Part shown: in pieces, positions 17,852-26,894 of the stretch
How the letters are laid out: every line of letters begins with the position of its first letter
Numbering within the stretch: the stretch's first letter is position 1
Assembly: GCF_000374585.1 (NCBI RefSeq)
Contig: NZ_KB894654.1
Coordinates: forward strand, 48,841-112,840
Direction: 5' to 3'
Length of the DNA stretch: 64,000 bases
DNA from: Phocaeicola barnesiae DSM 18169 = JCM 13652
GTDB taxonomy: Bacteria; Bacteroidota; Bacteroidia; Bacteroidales; Bacteroidaceae
Made by a program: the position numbers and the translations under genes
The notes under the pieces: generated by a model
Database searches by the model: none
Told to the model about the DNA's origin: nothing
What the model saw: the letters and a program-made list of their open reading frames with translations, nothing else

Positions 17852-20074
17852 ATGTTTATGGAAGGAAATACATTTTTCACTCCGCAAGAGCACGAACAGC
17901 TCATTACGTTATATAAAAGACTACTACAATTATCCAAAGATACGCTCCAAAAAGATGACTGCCGGAAGCTGAAGGCCCACCTGGTAAACGTTATGCAGGG
18001 AGGAAGCATTCCGCGCAACGTATTTGGAATGAATCCCATCATCAAGGATATGCAGACGGCCATGATTGTTGCCGAAGAAATAGGTATGCGCCGAGCCTCC
18101 ATTTTAGGAATCATGCTCCATGAATCGGTAAAATACGGCCTCTGTACCTTGGAATCCGTAGAACGCGAATACGGTAGTGACGTAGCAGGTATCATTCGAG
18201 GGCTGGTACGTATCAACGATCTATATGCCAAAAGCCCGACTATCGAATCGGAAAACTTCCGGAATCTGCTACTTTCATTCGCCGAAGACATGCGGGTTAT
18301 ACTGATTATCATTGCCGACCGTGTGAACCTGATGCGTCAGATAAAAGACAGTGAAAACAATGAAGCCCGGCTGGAAGTGGCCAATGAAGCAGCATACCTG
18401 TATGCTCCTTTGGCTCATAAACTGGGACTTTATAAACTGAAATCGGAACTGGAAGACCTGTCATTGAAATACACCCAGCATGACATCTATTATCACATCA
18501 AGGATAAGCTGAACGCTACCAAAGCTGCCCGAGACCGCTATATCGAAGCCTTTATCGAACCGGTAAAACGGAAACTGGAAGAAAGCGGACTGAAGTTCCA
18601 TATCAAAGGACGGACCAAATCCATCCATTCTATTTATCAGAAGATGAAGAAACAAGGATGCCCGTTCGAAGGAGTATACGATCTGTTTGCCATCCGTGTC
18701 ATTCTGGATTCTCCGGAAGATAAAGAAAAGCAGGAATGCTGGCAGGTATACTCCATTGTAACAGATATGTATCTGCCGAATCCGAAACGTCTGCGCGACT
18801 GGCTGTCTGTGCCTAAGAGCAACGGCTATGAATCATTGCACATTACGGTAATGGGACCGGAAGGAAAATGGGTGGAAGTGCAGATACGTACCGAACGGAT
18901 GGACGAAATAGCCGAGAAGGGTCTGGCCGCCCATTGGCGCTACAAAGGCGTGAAAGGGGAATCGGGACTGGACGAATGGCTGAACTCTATCCGGGAGACC
19001 CTGGAGAATGCCGACAGCGACATAGAGGCCATGGACCAGTTCAAGCTGGATTTATATAAGGAGGAAGTGTTTGTCTTCACTCCGAAAGGAGACCTGTACA
19101 AGCTGCCGCAGGGTGCCACCGTGCTGGACTTCGCCTTTACCATCCACACCAACATCGGCTGCCACTGCATCGGCGCGAAAGTGAACGGTAAAAACGCCCA
19201 GGTACGTCAGCCGCTGGTCAGTGGCGACCAGGTGGAAATCATGACTTCGTCTACCCAGACTCCGAAACAGGACTGGCTGAACTTCGTGACCACCTCGAAA
19301 GCCCGTACCAAAATTCGTCAGGCCCTGAAAGAAATGGCCGCCAAGCAGACACAGTTTGCCCGCGAAACACTGGAACGGAAATTCAAGAATCGCAAGATAG
19401 AATACGATGAGGCCATTTTGATGCGTCTCATCAAGAAACTGGGCTATAAGACCGTAACTGATTTTTACCGGAGCATTTCCGATGAGAGTCTGGACATCAA
19501 TATCCTCATTGACCGCTATGTAGAAATGCAACGGAAAGAAACCGAACAGCGGGAAGAAATCAGTTACCGCAGTGCAGAAGGATTCAATATCCAGCAAGCC
19601 ACCGAAGGTAAAGACTATTACAAAGATGACGTGTTGGTCATTGACCAGAACCTGAAAGGCATTGATTTTAACCTGGCCAAATGCTGCAACCCAATTTACG
19701 GCGATGAAGTTTTCGGATTCGTCACCATCTCGGGAGGTATCAAGATACACCGCTGCGACTGTCCGAACGCCAAGGAAATGAGGGCACGCTTCCCTTACCG
19801 TATCGTCCGGGCACGCTGGGCCGGTAAGAGCCAAGGAAAACAATATCCTATCCGGCTCCGTGTAGTAGGCCACGATGACATCGGTATCGTCACCAACATC
19901 ACCTCCATCATCAACAAGGAAACGAATATCCTGTTACGTTCCATCAGCATCGATTCGAACGACGGACTCTTTTCGGGCATGCTGACGGTGATGGTGGATG
20001 ACAACACGAAACTGGAAGCGCTCATCAAGAAAATAAAGACCGTAAAAGGAGTCAAGCAGGTAAGCAGGGGGTAA
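17852..20074 (+). CDS. relA: RelA/SpoT family (p)ppGpp synthetase with degenerate hydrolase domain
   Basis: 740 residues in the long Rel order: HD region (~25-185), synthetase (~220-360), TGS (EVFVFTPKGDLYKLPQGATV), helical part and C-terminal ACT domain (RLRVVGHDDIGIVTNITSII). The synthetase looks intact: GRTKSIHSIYQKMKKQG, YDLFAIRVIL, NGYESLHITV and VEVQIRTERMDEIAEKGLAAHW. The hydrolase does not: the usual HDxxED is H90-E-S-V-K-Y, the first histidine of the HD fold appears as Asn (GMNPIIKDM), and the later DRLHNM is DRVNLM. So it should make alarmone from GTP/GDP and ATP but not degrade it. ATG at 17852 or 17858; the -7-like TATCTTTA lies just upstream. Confidence 0.92.
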   Translation: MFMEGNTFFTPQEHEQLITLYKRLLQLSKDTLQKDDCRKLKAHLVNVMQGGSIPRNVFGMNPIIKDMQTAMIVAEEIGMRRASILGIMLHESVKYGLCTLESVEREYGSDVAGIIRGLVRINDLYAKSPTIESENFRNLLLSFAEDMRVILIIIADRVNLMRQIKDSENNEARLEVANEAAYLYAPLAHKLGLYKLKSELEDLSLKYTQHDIYYHIKDKLNATKAARDRYIEAFIEPVKRKLEESGLKFHIKGRTKSIHSIYQKMKKQGCPFEGVYDLFAIRVILDSPEDKEKQECWQVYSIVTDMYLPNPKRLRDWLSVPKSNGYESLHITVMGPEGKWVEVQIRTERMDEIAEKGLAAHWRYKGVKGESGLDEWLNSIRETLENADSDIEAMDQFKLDLYKEEVFVFTPKGDLYKLPQGATVLDFAFTIHTNIGCHCIGAKVNGKNAQVRQPLVSGDQVEIMTSSTQTPKQDWLNFVTTSKARTKIRQALKEMAAKQTQFARETLERKFKNRKIEYDEAILMRLIKKLGYKTVTDFYRSISDESLDINILIDRYVEMQRKETEQREEISYRSAEGFNIQQATEGKDYYKDDVLVIDQNLKGIDFNLAKCCNPIYGDEVFGFVTISGGIKIHRCDCPNAKEMRARFPYRIVRARWAGKSQGKQYPIRLRVVGHDDIGIVTNITSIINKETNILLRSISIDSNDGLFSGMLTVMVDDNTKLEALIKKIKTVKGVKQVSRG

Positions 20075-20079
20075 ACGGA

Positions 20080-20097
20080 CCGTTTCCGAGGAAACGG
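20080..20097 (+). other. Small hairpin after relA
   Basis: A perfect 8-bp stem CCGTTTCC/GGAAACGG with a 2-nt loop directly after the stop. There is no T-run, so termination here is uncertain. Confidence 0.45.
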
Positions 20098-20159
20098 TGT
20101 GGCTGCCACCGGTCTGTTAATAATCCTAATCAAACAGAAGGTAATACAAACAATATCCG

Positions 20160-20167
20160 TATATTTG
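20160..20167 (+). promoter_or_regulatory. -7 element for DUF1573 gene
   Basis: TATATTTG, 25 nt before the ATG at 20192. Confidence 0.6.
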
Positions 20168-20191
20168 CACCGATTTAAAAATAAAACGATA

Positions 20192-20593
20192 ATGAAAAAA
20201 ATTATTAGCACGTTGCTCTTCCTGGTAATAAGCACCGTCTTTGTATGGGCACAGGGAACAGCACAGATTTATTTTGAAAAGACAACCCATGACTTCGGTA
20301 TATTTTATGAAGACCATCCGAAAGTAACCTGTAAATTCAAATTCACCAATACCGGAGACGGACCGTTGGTTATCCATCAGGCTATCGCTTCATGCGGATG
20401 TACCGTTCCCAAATATCCGAAAGAACCTATCAGACCGGGCGAAACCGGTGAAATCACCGTGACCTACGACGGAACAGGCAAATTCCCGGGACATTTCCGG
20501 AAGACTGTCACCCTGCGTACCAACGCCAAGGATGAAATCACCCGCCTGATTATCGAAGGGGACATGCAACCGGCGAATGCCAGAGTGGAATAG
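20192..20593 (+). CDS. DUF1573 secreted protein
   Basis: 133 residues with a signal peptide (MKKIISTLLFLVISTVFVWAQ) and one DUF1573 domain: ATHDFG-type opening (KTTHDFGIFYEDHPKVTCKF), FTNTGDGPLVIHQAIASCGCT, and the strand pair GETGEITVTYDGTGKFPGHFRKTV. The fold is an Ig-like/MSP-like beta sandwich found in many Bacteroidetes exported proteins; function is not defined. Start at 20192 fits a -7 element just upstream. A good terminator follows, so it is monocistronic. Confidence 0.9.
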   Translation: MKKIISTLLFLVISTVFVWAQGTAQIYFEKTTHDFGIFYEDHPKVTCKFKFTNTGDGPLVIHQAIASCGCTVPKYPKEPIRPGETGEITVTYDGTGKFPGHFRKTVTLRTNAKDEITRLIIEGDMQPANARVE

Positions 20594-20680
20594 ACACAAC
20601 ATCTTCTTCATAATAAAATGGGATGGGATTCCACTGACTGAAATCACTTCCTGATAAAGATTCCCGCAAAGGAATCGGAC

Positions 20681-20728
20681 CAATCTCCTTAAGAACGACT
20701 TCCGTTCATAAGGAGATTGTTGTTTTTT
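20681..20728 (+). terminator. Intrinsic terminator after DUF1573 gene
   Basis: An 11-bp stem (CAATCTCCTTA at 20681-20691 with its complement at 20709-20719), extended inward by pairing around GAACG/CGTTC, followed by a run of T at 20723-20728. Confidence 0.85.
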
Positions 20729-20802
20729 AACCGTTTTCAATACTTCTGGCGTGAATCTGACGTAAAATAAGCCTGTTCTTTCGCCGTTCAAGCTATTTTT
20801 CG

Positions 20803-20810
20803 TACATTTG
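20803..20810 (+). promoter_or_regulatory. -7 element for OPT transporter
   Basis: TACATTTG, 46 nt before the ATG at 20857. A weak TTTC occurs at about the -33 distance. Confidence 0.5.
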
Positions 20811-20856
20811 GACACGAAAAAAGTCAAATCATTCACACTTATAATTAAAAACACAC

Positions 20857-22851
20857 ATGAAAGAAGAACTTGAAAAGCAGGTGGGACTCCCTGAAAACGC
20901 GTTCCGCCCGTTGAAGTCCGGTGAGAAATACGAGCCGTTGATGTCGCCGGACAAGGAGTACCCCGAAGTTAATTTCCGATCTGTCTCGTGGGGTATCATC
21001 ATGGCTATTATCTTTTCGGCAGCAGCAGCCTTTCTTGGACTGAAAGTAGGACAAGTATTCGAAGCCGCCATTCCGATCGCCATCATCGCCGTAGGGGTGT
21101 CAAGCGCCACCAAGCGGAAAGGCGCCTTGGGAGAAAACGTCATCATCCAGTCCATCGGTGCCTGCTCGGGCGTGATTGTAGCGGGAGCCATCTTTACCCT
21201 GCCTGCCCTTTACATTCTTCAGGAAAAATATCCGGAAATGACCGTCAACTTCATGCAGATGTTCATCAGCTCCCTGCTGGGTGGTGTATTGGGCATCCTC
21301 TTCCTGATTCCATTCCGGAAATATTTCGTCAAGGAAAAGCACGGCGAATACCCCTTCCCGGAAGCGACCGCCAGTACTCAGGTCCTCGTATCGGGCGAGA
21401 AAGGCGGGGACCAGGCCAAGCCACTGCTGCTGGCCGGACTCGTCGGCGGTCTGTATGACTTCATCGTAGGTACCTTGGGATGGTGGAACGAAAACTTTAC
21501 CAGCCGAGTATGCGGATGGGGCGAAGCCCTGGCCGACAAATTCAAGCTGGTCTTCAAAATCAATACGGGAGCCGCAGTCCTGGGACTGGGCTACATCGTG
21601 GGACTGAAATATGCCGCCATCATCTGCGCGGGTTCCATCGCCGTCTGGCTGATTATCGTGCCGGGACTTTCCCTGATTTGGGGCGACCAGGTACTGAATG
21701 CATGGAACCCGGACATCACCTTGGCCGTCAAGGACATGACTCCGGAACAGATTTTCAGCGAATACGCCAAGAGCATCGGTATCGGAGGTATCGCCATGGC
21801 GGGTATCATCGGTATTGTCCGTTCATGGGACATCATCAAAAGCGCCGTCAGCCTGGCCGGTAAAGAAATGGGCGGCAAGAAAGTGACAGAGACCACCGAA
21901 CGTACCCAAAAGGATTTGTCCATGAAATTCATCGCTTTCGGTTCCATCTTTACCCTGCTGCTGATTCTCGCCTTCTTCTACTTCGATGTAATGCAGGGAG
22001 ATGTAATGCATACTGTTGTAGCCATCTTGCTGGTAGCTGTCATCTCGTTCCTGTTTACCACTGTAGCAGCCAATGCCATTGCCATCGTGGGAACGAATCC
22101 CGTATCGGGTATGACCCTGATGACCTTGATTCTGGCATCCGTCATTATGGTGGCCGTAGGTTTGAAAGGGACTACCGGCATGGTAGCGGCTTTGGTTATG
22201 GGCGGTGTGGTATGTACCGCACTTTCGATGGCAGGCGGTTTCATTACCGACCTGAAAATAGGTTACTGGCTGGGAAGCACTCCCAAGAAACAGGAAAGCT
22301 GGAAATTCCTGGGTACACTGGTATCTGCCGCCACAGTAGGCGGAGTCATTATGATACTGAATGATTCATACGGATTTACCAGCGGACAACTGGCAGCTCC
22401 GCAAGCCAATGCCATGGCAGCCGTCATCGATCCGCTGATGAACGGAGTCGGCGCTCCGTGGCTGCTGTACGGTATCGGCGCCATGCTGGCTCTCGTGCTG
22501 ACCTTCTGCAAGGTGCCAGCCCTGGCTTTTGCCCTGGGTATGTTCATCCCGCTGGAATTGAACCTGCCGCTGCTGGTAGGAGGAGCCATCAACTGGTACG
22601 TCACCACCCGCAGCAAAGACGAGGCTGTCAACTCGGCCCGTGGTGAGAAAGGAACCCTGCTGGCTTCCGGATTCATTGCCGGCGGTGCCCTGATGGGAGT
22701 AGTAAGCGCTATCCTGCGTTACTGCAACGTGAATGTCATCAACGACTCATGGCTGAACGATCCGATGAGCCAGGTGGTATCGTTCGTGGCCTACATCTGC
22801 CTGATTGTCTTCCTGGTGAAAGCCAGCATGAAAATAAAGAAAGGGGTCTAA
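20857..22851 (+). CDS. OPT family oligopeptide transporter
   Basis: 664 residues with about 14-16 membrane helices, matching the oligopeptide transporter (OPT) family. Visible family features are the N-terminal PEVNFRSVSWGIIMAIIFSAAAAFLGLKVGQVFEAAIPIA, KRKGALGENVIIQSIGACSGVIVAGA, KHGEYPFPEATASTQVL and the late VPALAFALGMFIPLELNLPLLVGGA. OPT proteins use the proton gradient to import small peptides or metal-chelate compounds across the inner membrane. Substrate is unknown. It is monocistronic: a terminator lies upstream and an rpsP promoter lies just after. Confidence 0.93.
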   Translation: MKEELEKQVGLPENAFRPLKSGEKYEPLMSPDKEYPEVNFRSVSWGIIMAIIFSAAAAFLGLKVGQVFEAAIPIAIIAVGVSSATKRKGALGENVIIQSIGACSGVIVAGAIFTLPALYILQEKYPEMTVNFMQMFISSLLGGVLGILFLIPFRKYFVKEKHGEYPFPEATASTQVLVSGEKGGDQAKPLLLAGLVGGLYDFIVGTLGWWNENFTSRVCGWGEALADKFKLVFKINTGAAVLGLGYIVGLKYAAIICAGSIAVWLIIVPGLSLIWGDQVLNAWNPDITLAVKDMTPEQIFSEYAKSIGIGGIAMAGIIGIVRSWDIIKSAVSLAGKEMGGKKVTETTERTQKDLSMKFIAFGSIFTLLLILAFFYFDVMQGDVMHTVVAILLVAVISFLFTTVAANAIAIVGTNPVSGMTLMTLILASVIMVAVGLKGTTGMVAALVMGGVVCTALSMAGGFITDLKIGYWLGSTPKKQESWKFLGTLVSAATVGGVIMILNDSYGFTSGQLAAPQANAMAAVIDPLMNGVGAPWLLYGIGAMLALVLTFCKVPALAFALGMFIPLELNLPLLVGGAINWYVTTRSKDEAVNSARGEKGTLLASGFIAGGALMGVVSAILRYCNVNVINDSWLNDPMSQVVSFVAYICLIVFLVKASMKIKKGV

Positions 22852-22893
22852 GTACTGAAAAGTCTTTGAAAATAAAAGAAAAGACAACCGGAG

Positions 22894-22925
22894 TTTGGCA
22901 GAATCAAATAAAAGCACTACCTTTG
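22894..22925 (+). promoter_or_regulatory. rpsP promoter
   Basis: TTTG (22894-22897), a 20-nt spacer and TACCTTTG (22918-22925) match the Bacteroides consensus fully. The leader before the ATG at 22988 is about 55 nt. Confidence 0.85.
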
Positions 22926-22987
22926 CACCCGCTAATACGGGTTATTAGCATAATTCAAATCATTCACATTAAAAAATCAACATTAAA

Positions 22988-23536
22988 ATGGCAACTAAAA
23001 TCAGATTGCAGAGAAACGGACGTAAAAGCTATGCGTTCTATTCAATTGTTATTGCAGATGCAAGAGCACCACGTGATGGTAGATTTACTGAAAAAATTGG
23101 TACTTACAATCCGAATACCAATCCTGCCACAGTAGATTTGAATTTTGACCGTGCATTGTACTGGGTTATGACTGGTGCACAGCCTACTGACACAGTACGT
23201 AACATCCTGTCTCGTGAAGGTGTTTACATGAAGAAACACTTGCTGGGCGGTGTAGCAAAAGGTGCATTTGACGAAGCACAGGCTGAAGCTAAATTCAACG
23301 CTTGGAAAGAAAACAAACAGTCAGGTCTGGCTGCTTTGAAGGCTAAAGAAGAAGAAGCTAAGAAGGCTGAAGCTAAAGCACGTCTGGAAGCAGAAAAGAA
23401 AGTAAACGAAGAAATCGCTAAGAAAGTAGCTGAAAAGAAAGCTGCTGAAGCTGCTGCAAAAGCAGAAGCAGAAGCTGCCGCTAACGCTGAAGCTGCTCCG
23501 GCTGAAGAAGCAACTGAAGCTCCGGCTGAAGCTTAA
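22988..23536 (+). CDS. rpsP: 30S ribosomal protein S16 with long charged C-terminal extension
   Basis: 182 residues. Residues 1-80 are a standard S16 ([30 protein letters not shown] ... IGTYNP). Most bacteria stop there; this one continues for about 100 residues, including a Lys/Glu/Ala-rich coiled coil (repeated KAEAK/EEAKK) and an Ala/Pro/Glu tail. Such extensions are known in Bacteroidetes S16. S16 is a 30S assembly protein. The codons are strongly biased (GCT, GAA, AAA, CGT), as expected for a highly expressed gene. It has its own promoter and terminator. Confidence 0.97.
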   Translation: MATKIRLQRNGRKSYAFYSIVIADARAPRDGRFTEKIGTYNPNTNPATVDLNFDRALYWVMTGAQPTDTVRNILSREGVYMKKHLLGGVAKGAFDEAQAEAKFNAWKENKQSGLAALKAKEEEAKKAEAKARLEAEKKVNEEIAKKVAEKKAAEAAAKAEAEAAANAEAAPAEEATEAPAEA

Positions 23537-23560
23537 TTCTTTTTTACTGCAAGAAACACG

Positions 23561-23598
23561 GAAAAAGGTGTGTCGGGAATCTCCTGACACACCTTTTC
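23561..23598. terminator. Bidirectional terminator between rpsP and metY-like gene
   Basis: A 13-bp perfect stem (GAAAAGGTGTGTC type, arms 23561-23574 and 23586-23598) with A and T runs on the two sides, between convergent genes. Confidence 0.88.
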
Positions 23599-23602
23599 TT
23601 TT

Positions 23603-24889
23603 TCAGACCGCAGCCAAGGCCTGCTCCAAGTCGGCCAACAAATCATCAATATGCTCTATACCGACCGACAACCGCACGGTTCCTTCCGATATCCCCTGCT
23701 CGACCAGTTCCTGTGCCGTAAGCTGCGAATGGGTAGTGCTGGCCGGATGAATCACCAGCGACTTGGCATCGGCCACATTGGCCAACAGGGAGAAGATTTC
23801 CAGGCGGTCGATGAAACGGAAAGCCTCTTCCCTTCCACCTGCCAGGGAGAACGTAAAGATAGAACCCGCACCTTTCGGGAAATACCGCTGATACAACACA
23901 TGGTCCGGATGACCGGGCAAGGAAGGGTGATTCACCTGCTGTACCTTGGGATGAGACTGCAGGAACGCTACCACTTTCAAGGCATTTTCGACATGACGTT
24001 CCACACGCAACGACAGCGTTTCAAGCCCCTGAAGCAGCAGGAAAGCATTGAAGGGACTGATACAAGCTCCCGTATCACGCAACAGGACAGCCCGGATACG
24101 TAACACATACGCTGCCGCACCAGCCGCCTCGACAAAACGGACACCGTGGTAATTGGGGTCCGGTTCGGTCAGTTGCGGGAACTTGCCGGAAGCAGCCCAA
24201 TCGAACTTTCCGGAATCGACTATAATCCCTCCCAAAGAGGTTCCGTGTCCGCCGATGAACTTCGTGGCGGAATGTACTACAATATCCGCTCCGTGTTCCA
24301 TGGGACGAATGAGGTAAGGTGTCCCGAACGTATTGTCTACAATCAGCGGAATGCGGTGACGGTGGGCAATATCCGCTACTTTCTCCAGATCAATCAGGTT
24401 GCAATTCGGATTGCCGAAGGTCTCGATGAAAATGGCCTTCGTATGCTCCTGAATCGCCTGCTCGAAGTTATTCAAATCGCTCGGGTCGACAAACGAGGTC
24501 GTCACTCCATAGACCGGCAAGGTATTAGCCAACAGGTTATAGGTTCCTCCGTAGATAGTATTCGCCGCCACGATGTGGTCTCCCTGACGGGTGATATTCT
24601 GGATGGCATACGTAATGGCAGCCGCACCGGAAGCCACCGCCAGGGCCGCCACTCCCCCTTCCAACGCAGCAATCCGCTCTTCGAACACTCCCTGTGTAGG
24701 GTTCGTCAGACGACCGTAAATATTTCCAGCCTCTTCCAGACTGAAGCGGGCAGCGGCATGGGCCGAATCGCGGAAAACGTACGAAGTGGTCTGGTAAATG
24801 GGTACGGCACGGGCATCGGTCGCCGAATCCGGCTGTTCCTGTCCCACGTGCAACTGCAAAGTCTCGAAATGTAAGCTGTTTCTGTCCAT
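23603..24889 (-). CDS. metY: O-acetylhomoserine sulfhydrylase (MetY-type, PLP)
   Basis: 428 residues of the Cys/Met metabolism PLP family. The PLP lysine lies in [16 protein letters not shown], and the long form with [30 protein letters not shown] and the late [14 protein letters not shown] is typical of O-acetylhomoserine aminocarboxypropyltransferase rather than cystathionine gamma-synthase. It makes homocysteine from O-acetylhomoserine and sulfide in the cytoplasm. The start at 24889 (MDRNSLHF) is preferred; the upstream in-frame start lies in the promoter. It is divergent from an Lrp-type regulator, which probably controls it. Confidence 0.93.
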   Translation of the reverse strand: MDRNSLHFETLQLHVGQEQPDSATDARAVPIYQTTSYVFRDSAHAAARFSLEEAGNIYGRLTNPTQGVFEERIAALEGGVAALAVASGAAAITYAIQNITRQGDHIVAANTIYGGTYNLLANTLPVYGVTTSFVDPSDLNNFEQAIQEHTKAIFIETFGNPNCNLIDLEKVADIAHRHRIPLIVDNTFGTPYLIRPMEHGADIVVHSATKFIGGHGTSLGGIIVDSGKFDWAASGKFPQLTEPDPNYHGVRFVEAAGAAAYVLRIRAVLLRDTGACISPFNAFLLLQGLETLSLRVERHVENALKVVAFLQSHPKVQQVNHPSLPGHPDHVLYQRYFPKGAGSIFTFSLAGGREEAFRFIDRLEIFSLLANVADAKSLVIHPASTTHSQLTAQELVEQGISEGTVRLSVGIEHIDDLLADLEQALAAV

Positions 24890-24919
24890 AAGTCTATCAA
24901 TGAATGTTTCTACTGACGG

Positions 24920-24927
24920 CAAAGGTA
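24920..24927 (-). promoter_or_regulatory. -7 element for metY
   Basis: TACCTTTG on the minus strand, 31 nt before the ATG at 24889. Confidence 0.65.
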
Positions 24928-24978
24928 GCATACGTAGAGTTATTCACCAATATCTGAGAAAAATACAGAAAATATAGC

Positions 24979-24986
24979 TATTTTTG
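24979..24986 (+). promoter_or_regulatory. -7 element for Lrp-family gene
   Basis: TATTTTTG, about 66 nt before the ATG at 25053. With the metY element only 51 bp away, the two divergent promoters share one short control region. Confidence 0.6.
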
Positions 24987-25052
24987 CAGCAGGAAACAGA
25001 AAAATCAATCAGAAACACCGGCCGACTGCGTCCGGATAAAGAATATTATTCT

Positions 25053-25514
25053 ATGGATACACTTGACAAGACCGACCTGCAGATACTGCGTATCCTGCAA
25101 GAGAATGCCCGGCTGACCACCAAAGAACTGGCCGCGCAAGTAAACCTCTCCTCCACCCCCGTCTTCGAACGGCTGAAGCGGCTGGAGAATAAAGGATATA
25201 TCAAGAAATACATTGCAGTGCTGGATGCCGACAAACTGAATCAGGGATTTGTGGTGTTCTGCAGCGTGAAACTGCGTCGGCTGAACCGGGATATCGCCAC
25301 GGAATTTACAGAAATCATCAAAAAAATTCCGGAGGTAACCGAGTGTTACAATATCTCCGGAAGTTCTGATTACCTGCTGAAAATCCATGCACGGAACATG
25401 AAGCATTACCAGGAATTCATTCTGAACGTACTGGGTACCATCGACAGCCTGGGCTCGCTGGAAAGCATGTTCGTGATGGATGAAATCAAGCAGGATTATG
25501 GGATTCATATCTGA
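25053..25514 (+). CDS. Lrp/AsnC family transcriptional regulator
   Basis: 153 residues. The N-terminal helix-turn-helix (LDKTDLQILRILQENARLTTKELAAQVNLSSTPVFERLKRLENKGYI) is followed by a RAM/ACT-like ligand domain (VPEVTECYNISGSSDYLLKI). Lrp/AsnC proteins are octameric feast/famine regulators of amino acid genes. It is divergent from metY, so regulation by methionine or another amino acid is plausible. The start at 25053 avoids the unusual N-terminal leader of a longer frame. It converges with the nuclease gene, with only 6 bp between the stops. Confidence 0.93.
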   Translation: MDTLDKTDLQILRILQENARLTTKELAAQVNLSSTPVFERLKRLENKGYIKKYIAVLDADKLNQGFVVFCSVKLRRLNRDIATEFTEIIKKIPEVTECYNISGSSDYLLKIHARNMKHYQEFILNVLGTIDSLGSLESMFVMDEIKQDYGIHI

Positions 25515-25520
25515 GCGGGG

Positions 25521-26807
25521 TTACCAGGCCCAGGCATTTACATCGTAAGCCGCTTCGACCGCTTCTTCGATATTGTCCGGCAGGTTACAGAAGAAATCAA
25601 TACCCGTTTTCTTTTCCAGTTCGTCGATAGAAACCGCGCATTGTTTCAACTCGTCGGCCGAAGGATTACGGGGATGTCCTTCCTTGTGTTCCACCAGGAA
25701 GCCGATTGCCTGGAAAGAATCTCCTTTCTGTGCCAGCACGGCCATAAAATAATACTTCGGACAAGCCAGACCATGAATCGTGAAACCATTTTCATCGGTC
25801 GTAGGTGTACCACCCGATACCTTGGTTCCGGTGAAGTTCTTCAGAAGCTCGTTCATGGTTCCACCTTTGGCGACATATACCTTATCGAAAGTACCCGAAA
25901 CAGTAGAACGCCCCCAGCTCTGAACACGGGCTTCCATTTTAGCCCAGAATCCACCGTTGAAGTCATTCAGCTGCGGAGACATGTTGCTGTAATAGAATGT
26001 CTGTTCATTGGCCTCCTTGCTATAGACACGGTCTTCGGAAGCACACAGGTGACCCTTATCGAAACCGTCGCTCTTGTGGTCTTCTTCCATCGTCCACATG
26101 TCCTCAGGCAGTTTCGGGTCGACCGCCCATGCATCGGTACGTTTCACGACATCGGCCGAGCTGGTACTGTCGAACGAGAAAGCCACCCAATTGGCATGGC
26201 GCATGTCCGGATTCCATTCCAACGCATAATTCAGCCGTTCTACTCCGTTCACCGTCACATAATGGTCGGCATACACGTAGCGGTCATCCAGACGAGGCAT
26301 CTCATACCCGGTTACCGAAACATTCTCATAACCGGCATTGGCATTTACATTCTCGTTCGGAATAGCCACTGTTTCCGTGGCAATGACGTATTCCAGCGTC
26401 ACCGCATTCCCGTCAATCTGCATCACCCGCATCTTCAGGAAACGATACACCTGCGTATCCCGGTAACGTACCCAATAGGCCCCATCCGGTACGACAGCAG
26501 CCGACGGCTGCCAATCCGCATTTGCAGGCACTTCGGCCATGTCGTCCAACCGATGGGCCGAAACGCTTACAAACGAATAGGCCGAGCCACAAAAAGATTT
26601 GTCCTGTATATAAAAAGAAGCATTGAAACCCTCCGGCTGGCAAGTAGTAAATCCCAATGCAGGATTCTCATATCCCTTCAGGACAGAAGTATATGCACCG
26701 TCCTGCGTAGTTTCCACATAACCGTTAGGGAGCGTATTCTGCTCTTCACAACTCACATTGAACAGGCCCAATGCCAGTCCAAGTACCAGTAAATAGTTCT
26801 TCATCAC
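25521..26807 (-). CDS. DNA/RNA non-specific endonuclease (NUC1), lipoprotein
   Basis: 428 residues. The leader ends in a lipobox (NVSC, Cys20), so the enzyme is lipid-anchored outside the inner membrane. Residues ~30-170 are a carbohydrate-binding/Ig-like region; the C-terminal half is a NUC1 nuclease with the catalytic motif DKGHL (D250, H253; usual DRGH) and the metal-binding Asn in FYYSNMSPQ. NUC1 enzymes cut single- and double-stranded DNA and RNA. It is the last gene of a minus-strand unit behind a TonB-dependent receptor and a large lipoprotein, with a terminator hairpin in front. This suggests digestion of nucleic acid at the cell surface. Start at 26807 or 26804. Confidence 0.92.
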   Translation of the reverse strand: MMKNYLLVLGLALGLFNVSCEEQNTLPNGYVETTQDGAYTSVLKGYENPALGFTTCQPEGFNASFYIQDKSFCGSAYSFVSVSAHRLDDMAEVPANADWQPSAAVVPDGAYWVRYRDTQVYRFLKMRVMQIDGNAVTLEYVIATETVAIPNENVNANAGYENVSVTGYEMPRLDDRYVYADHYVTVNGVERLNYALEWNPDMRHANWVAFSFDSTSSADVVKRTDAWAVDPKLPEDMWTMEEDHKSDGFDKGHLCASEDRVYSKEANEQTFYYSNMSPQLNDFNGGFWAKMEARVQSWGRSTVSGTFDKVYVAKGGTMNELLKNFTGTKVSGGTPTTDENGFTIHGLACPKYYFMAVLAQKGDSFQAIGFLVEHKEGHPRNPSADELKQCAVSIDELEKKTGIDFFCNLPDNIEEAVEAAYDVNAWAW

Positions 26808-26828
26808 TGATTCGTAACGCTATAGAAT

Positions 26829-26878
26829 TAAAAAAATCCGCCGGTTCTTCTTCCATCGCACGAAAGAAGAGCCAGCGG
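26829..26878 (-). terminator. Intrinsic terminator inside the receptor-lipoprotein-nuclease unit
   Basis: Minus-strand stem of 15 positions (arms 26864-26878 and 26838-26852, about 13 bp paired), then seven or more T. It lies 17 nt after the lipoprotein stop and 22 nt before the nuclease start, with no clear promoter between. Confidence 0.85.
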
Positions 26879-26894
26879 ATGACACTATTTCAAA

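Noticed and set aside
25641..26792. A 383-codon plus-strand open frame
   Set aside because: It is antisense to the NUC1 nuclease gene and reads as low-complexity Arg/His-rich sequence.
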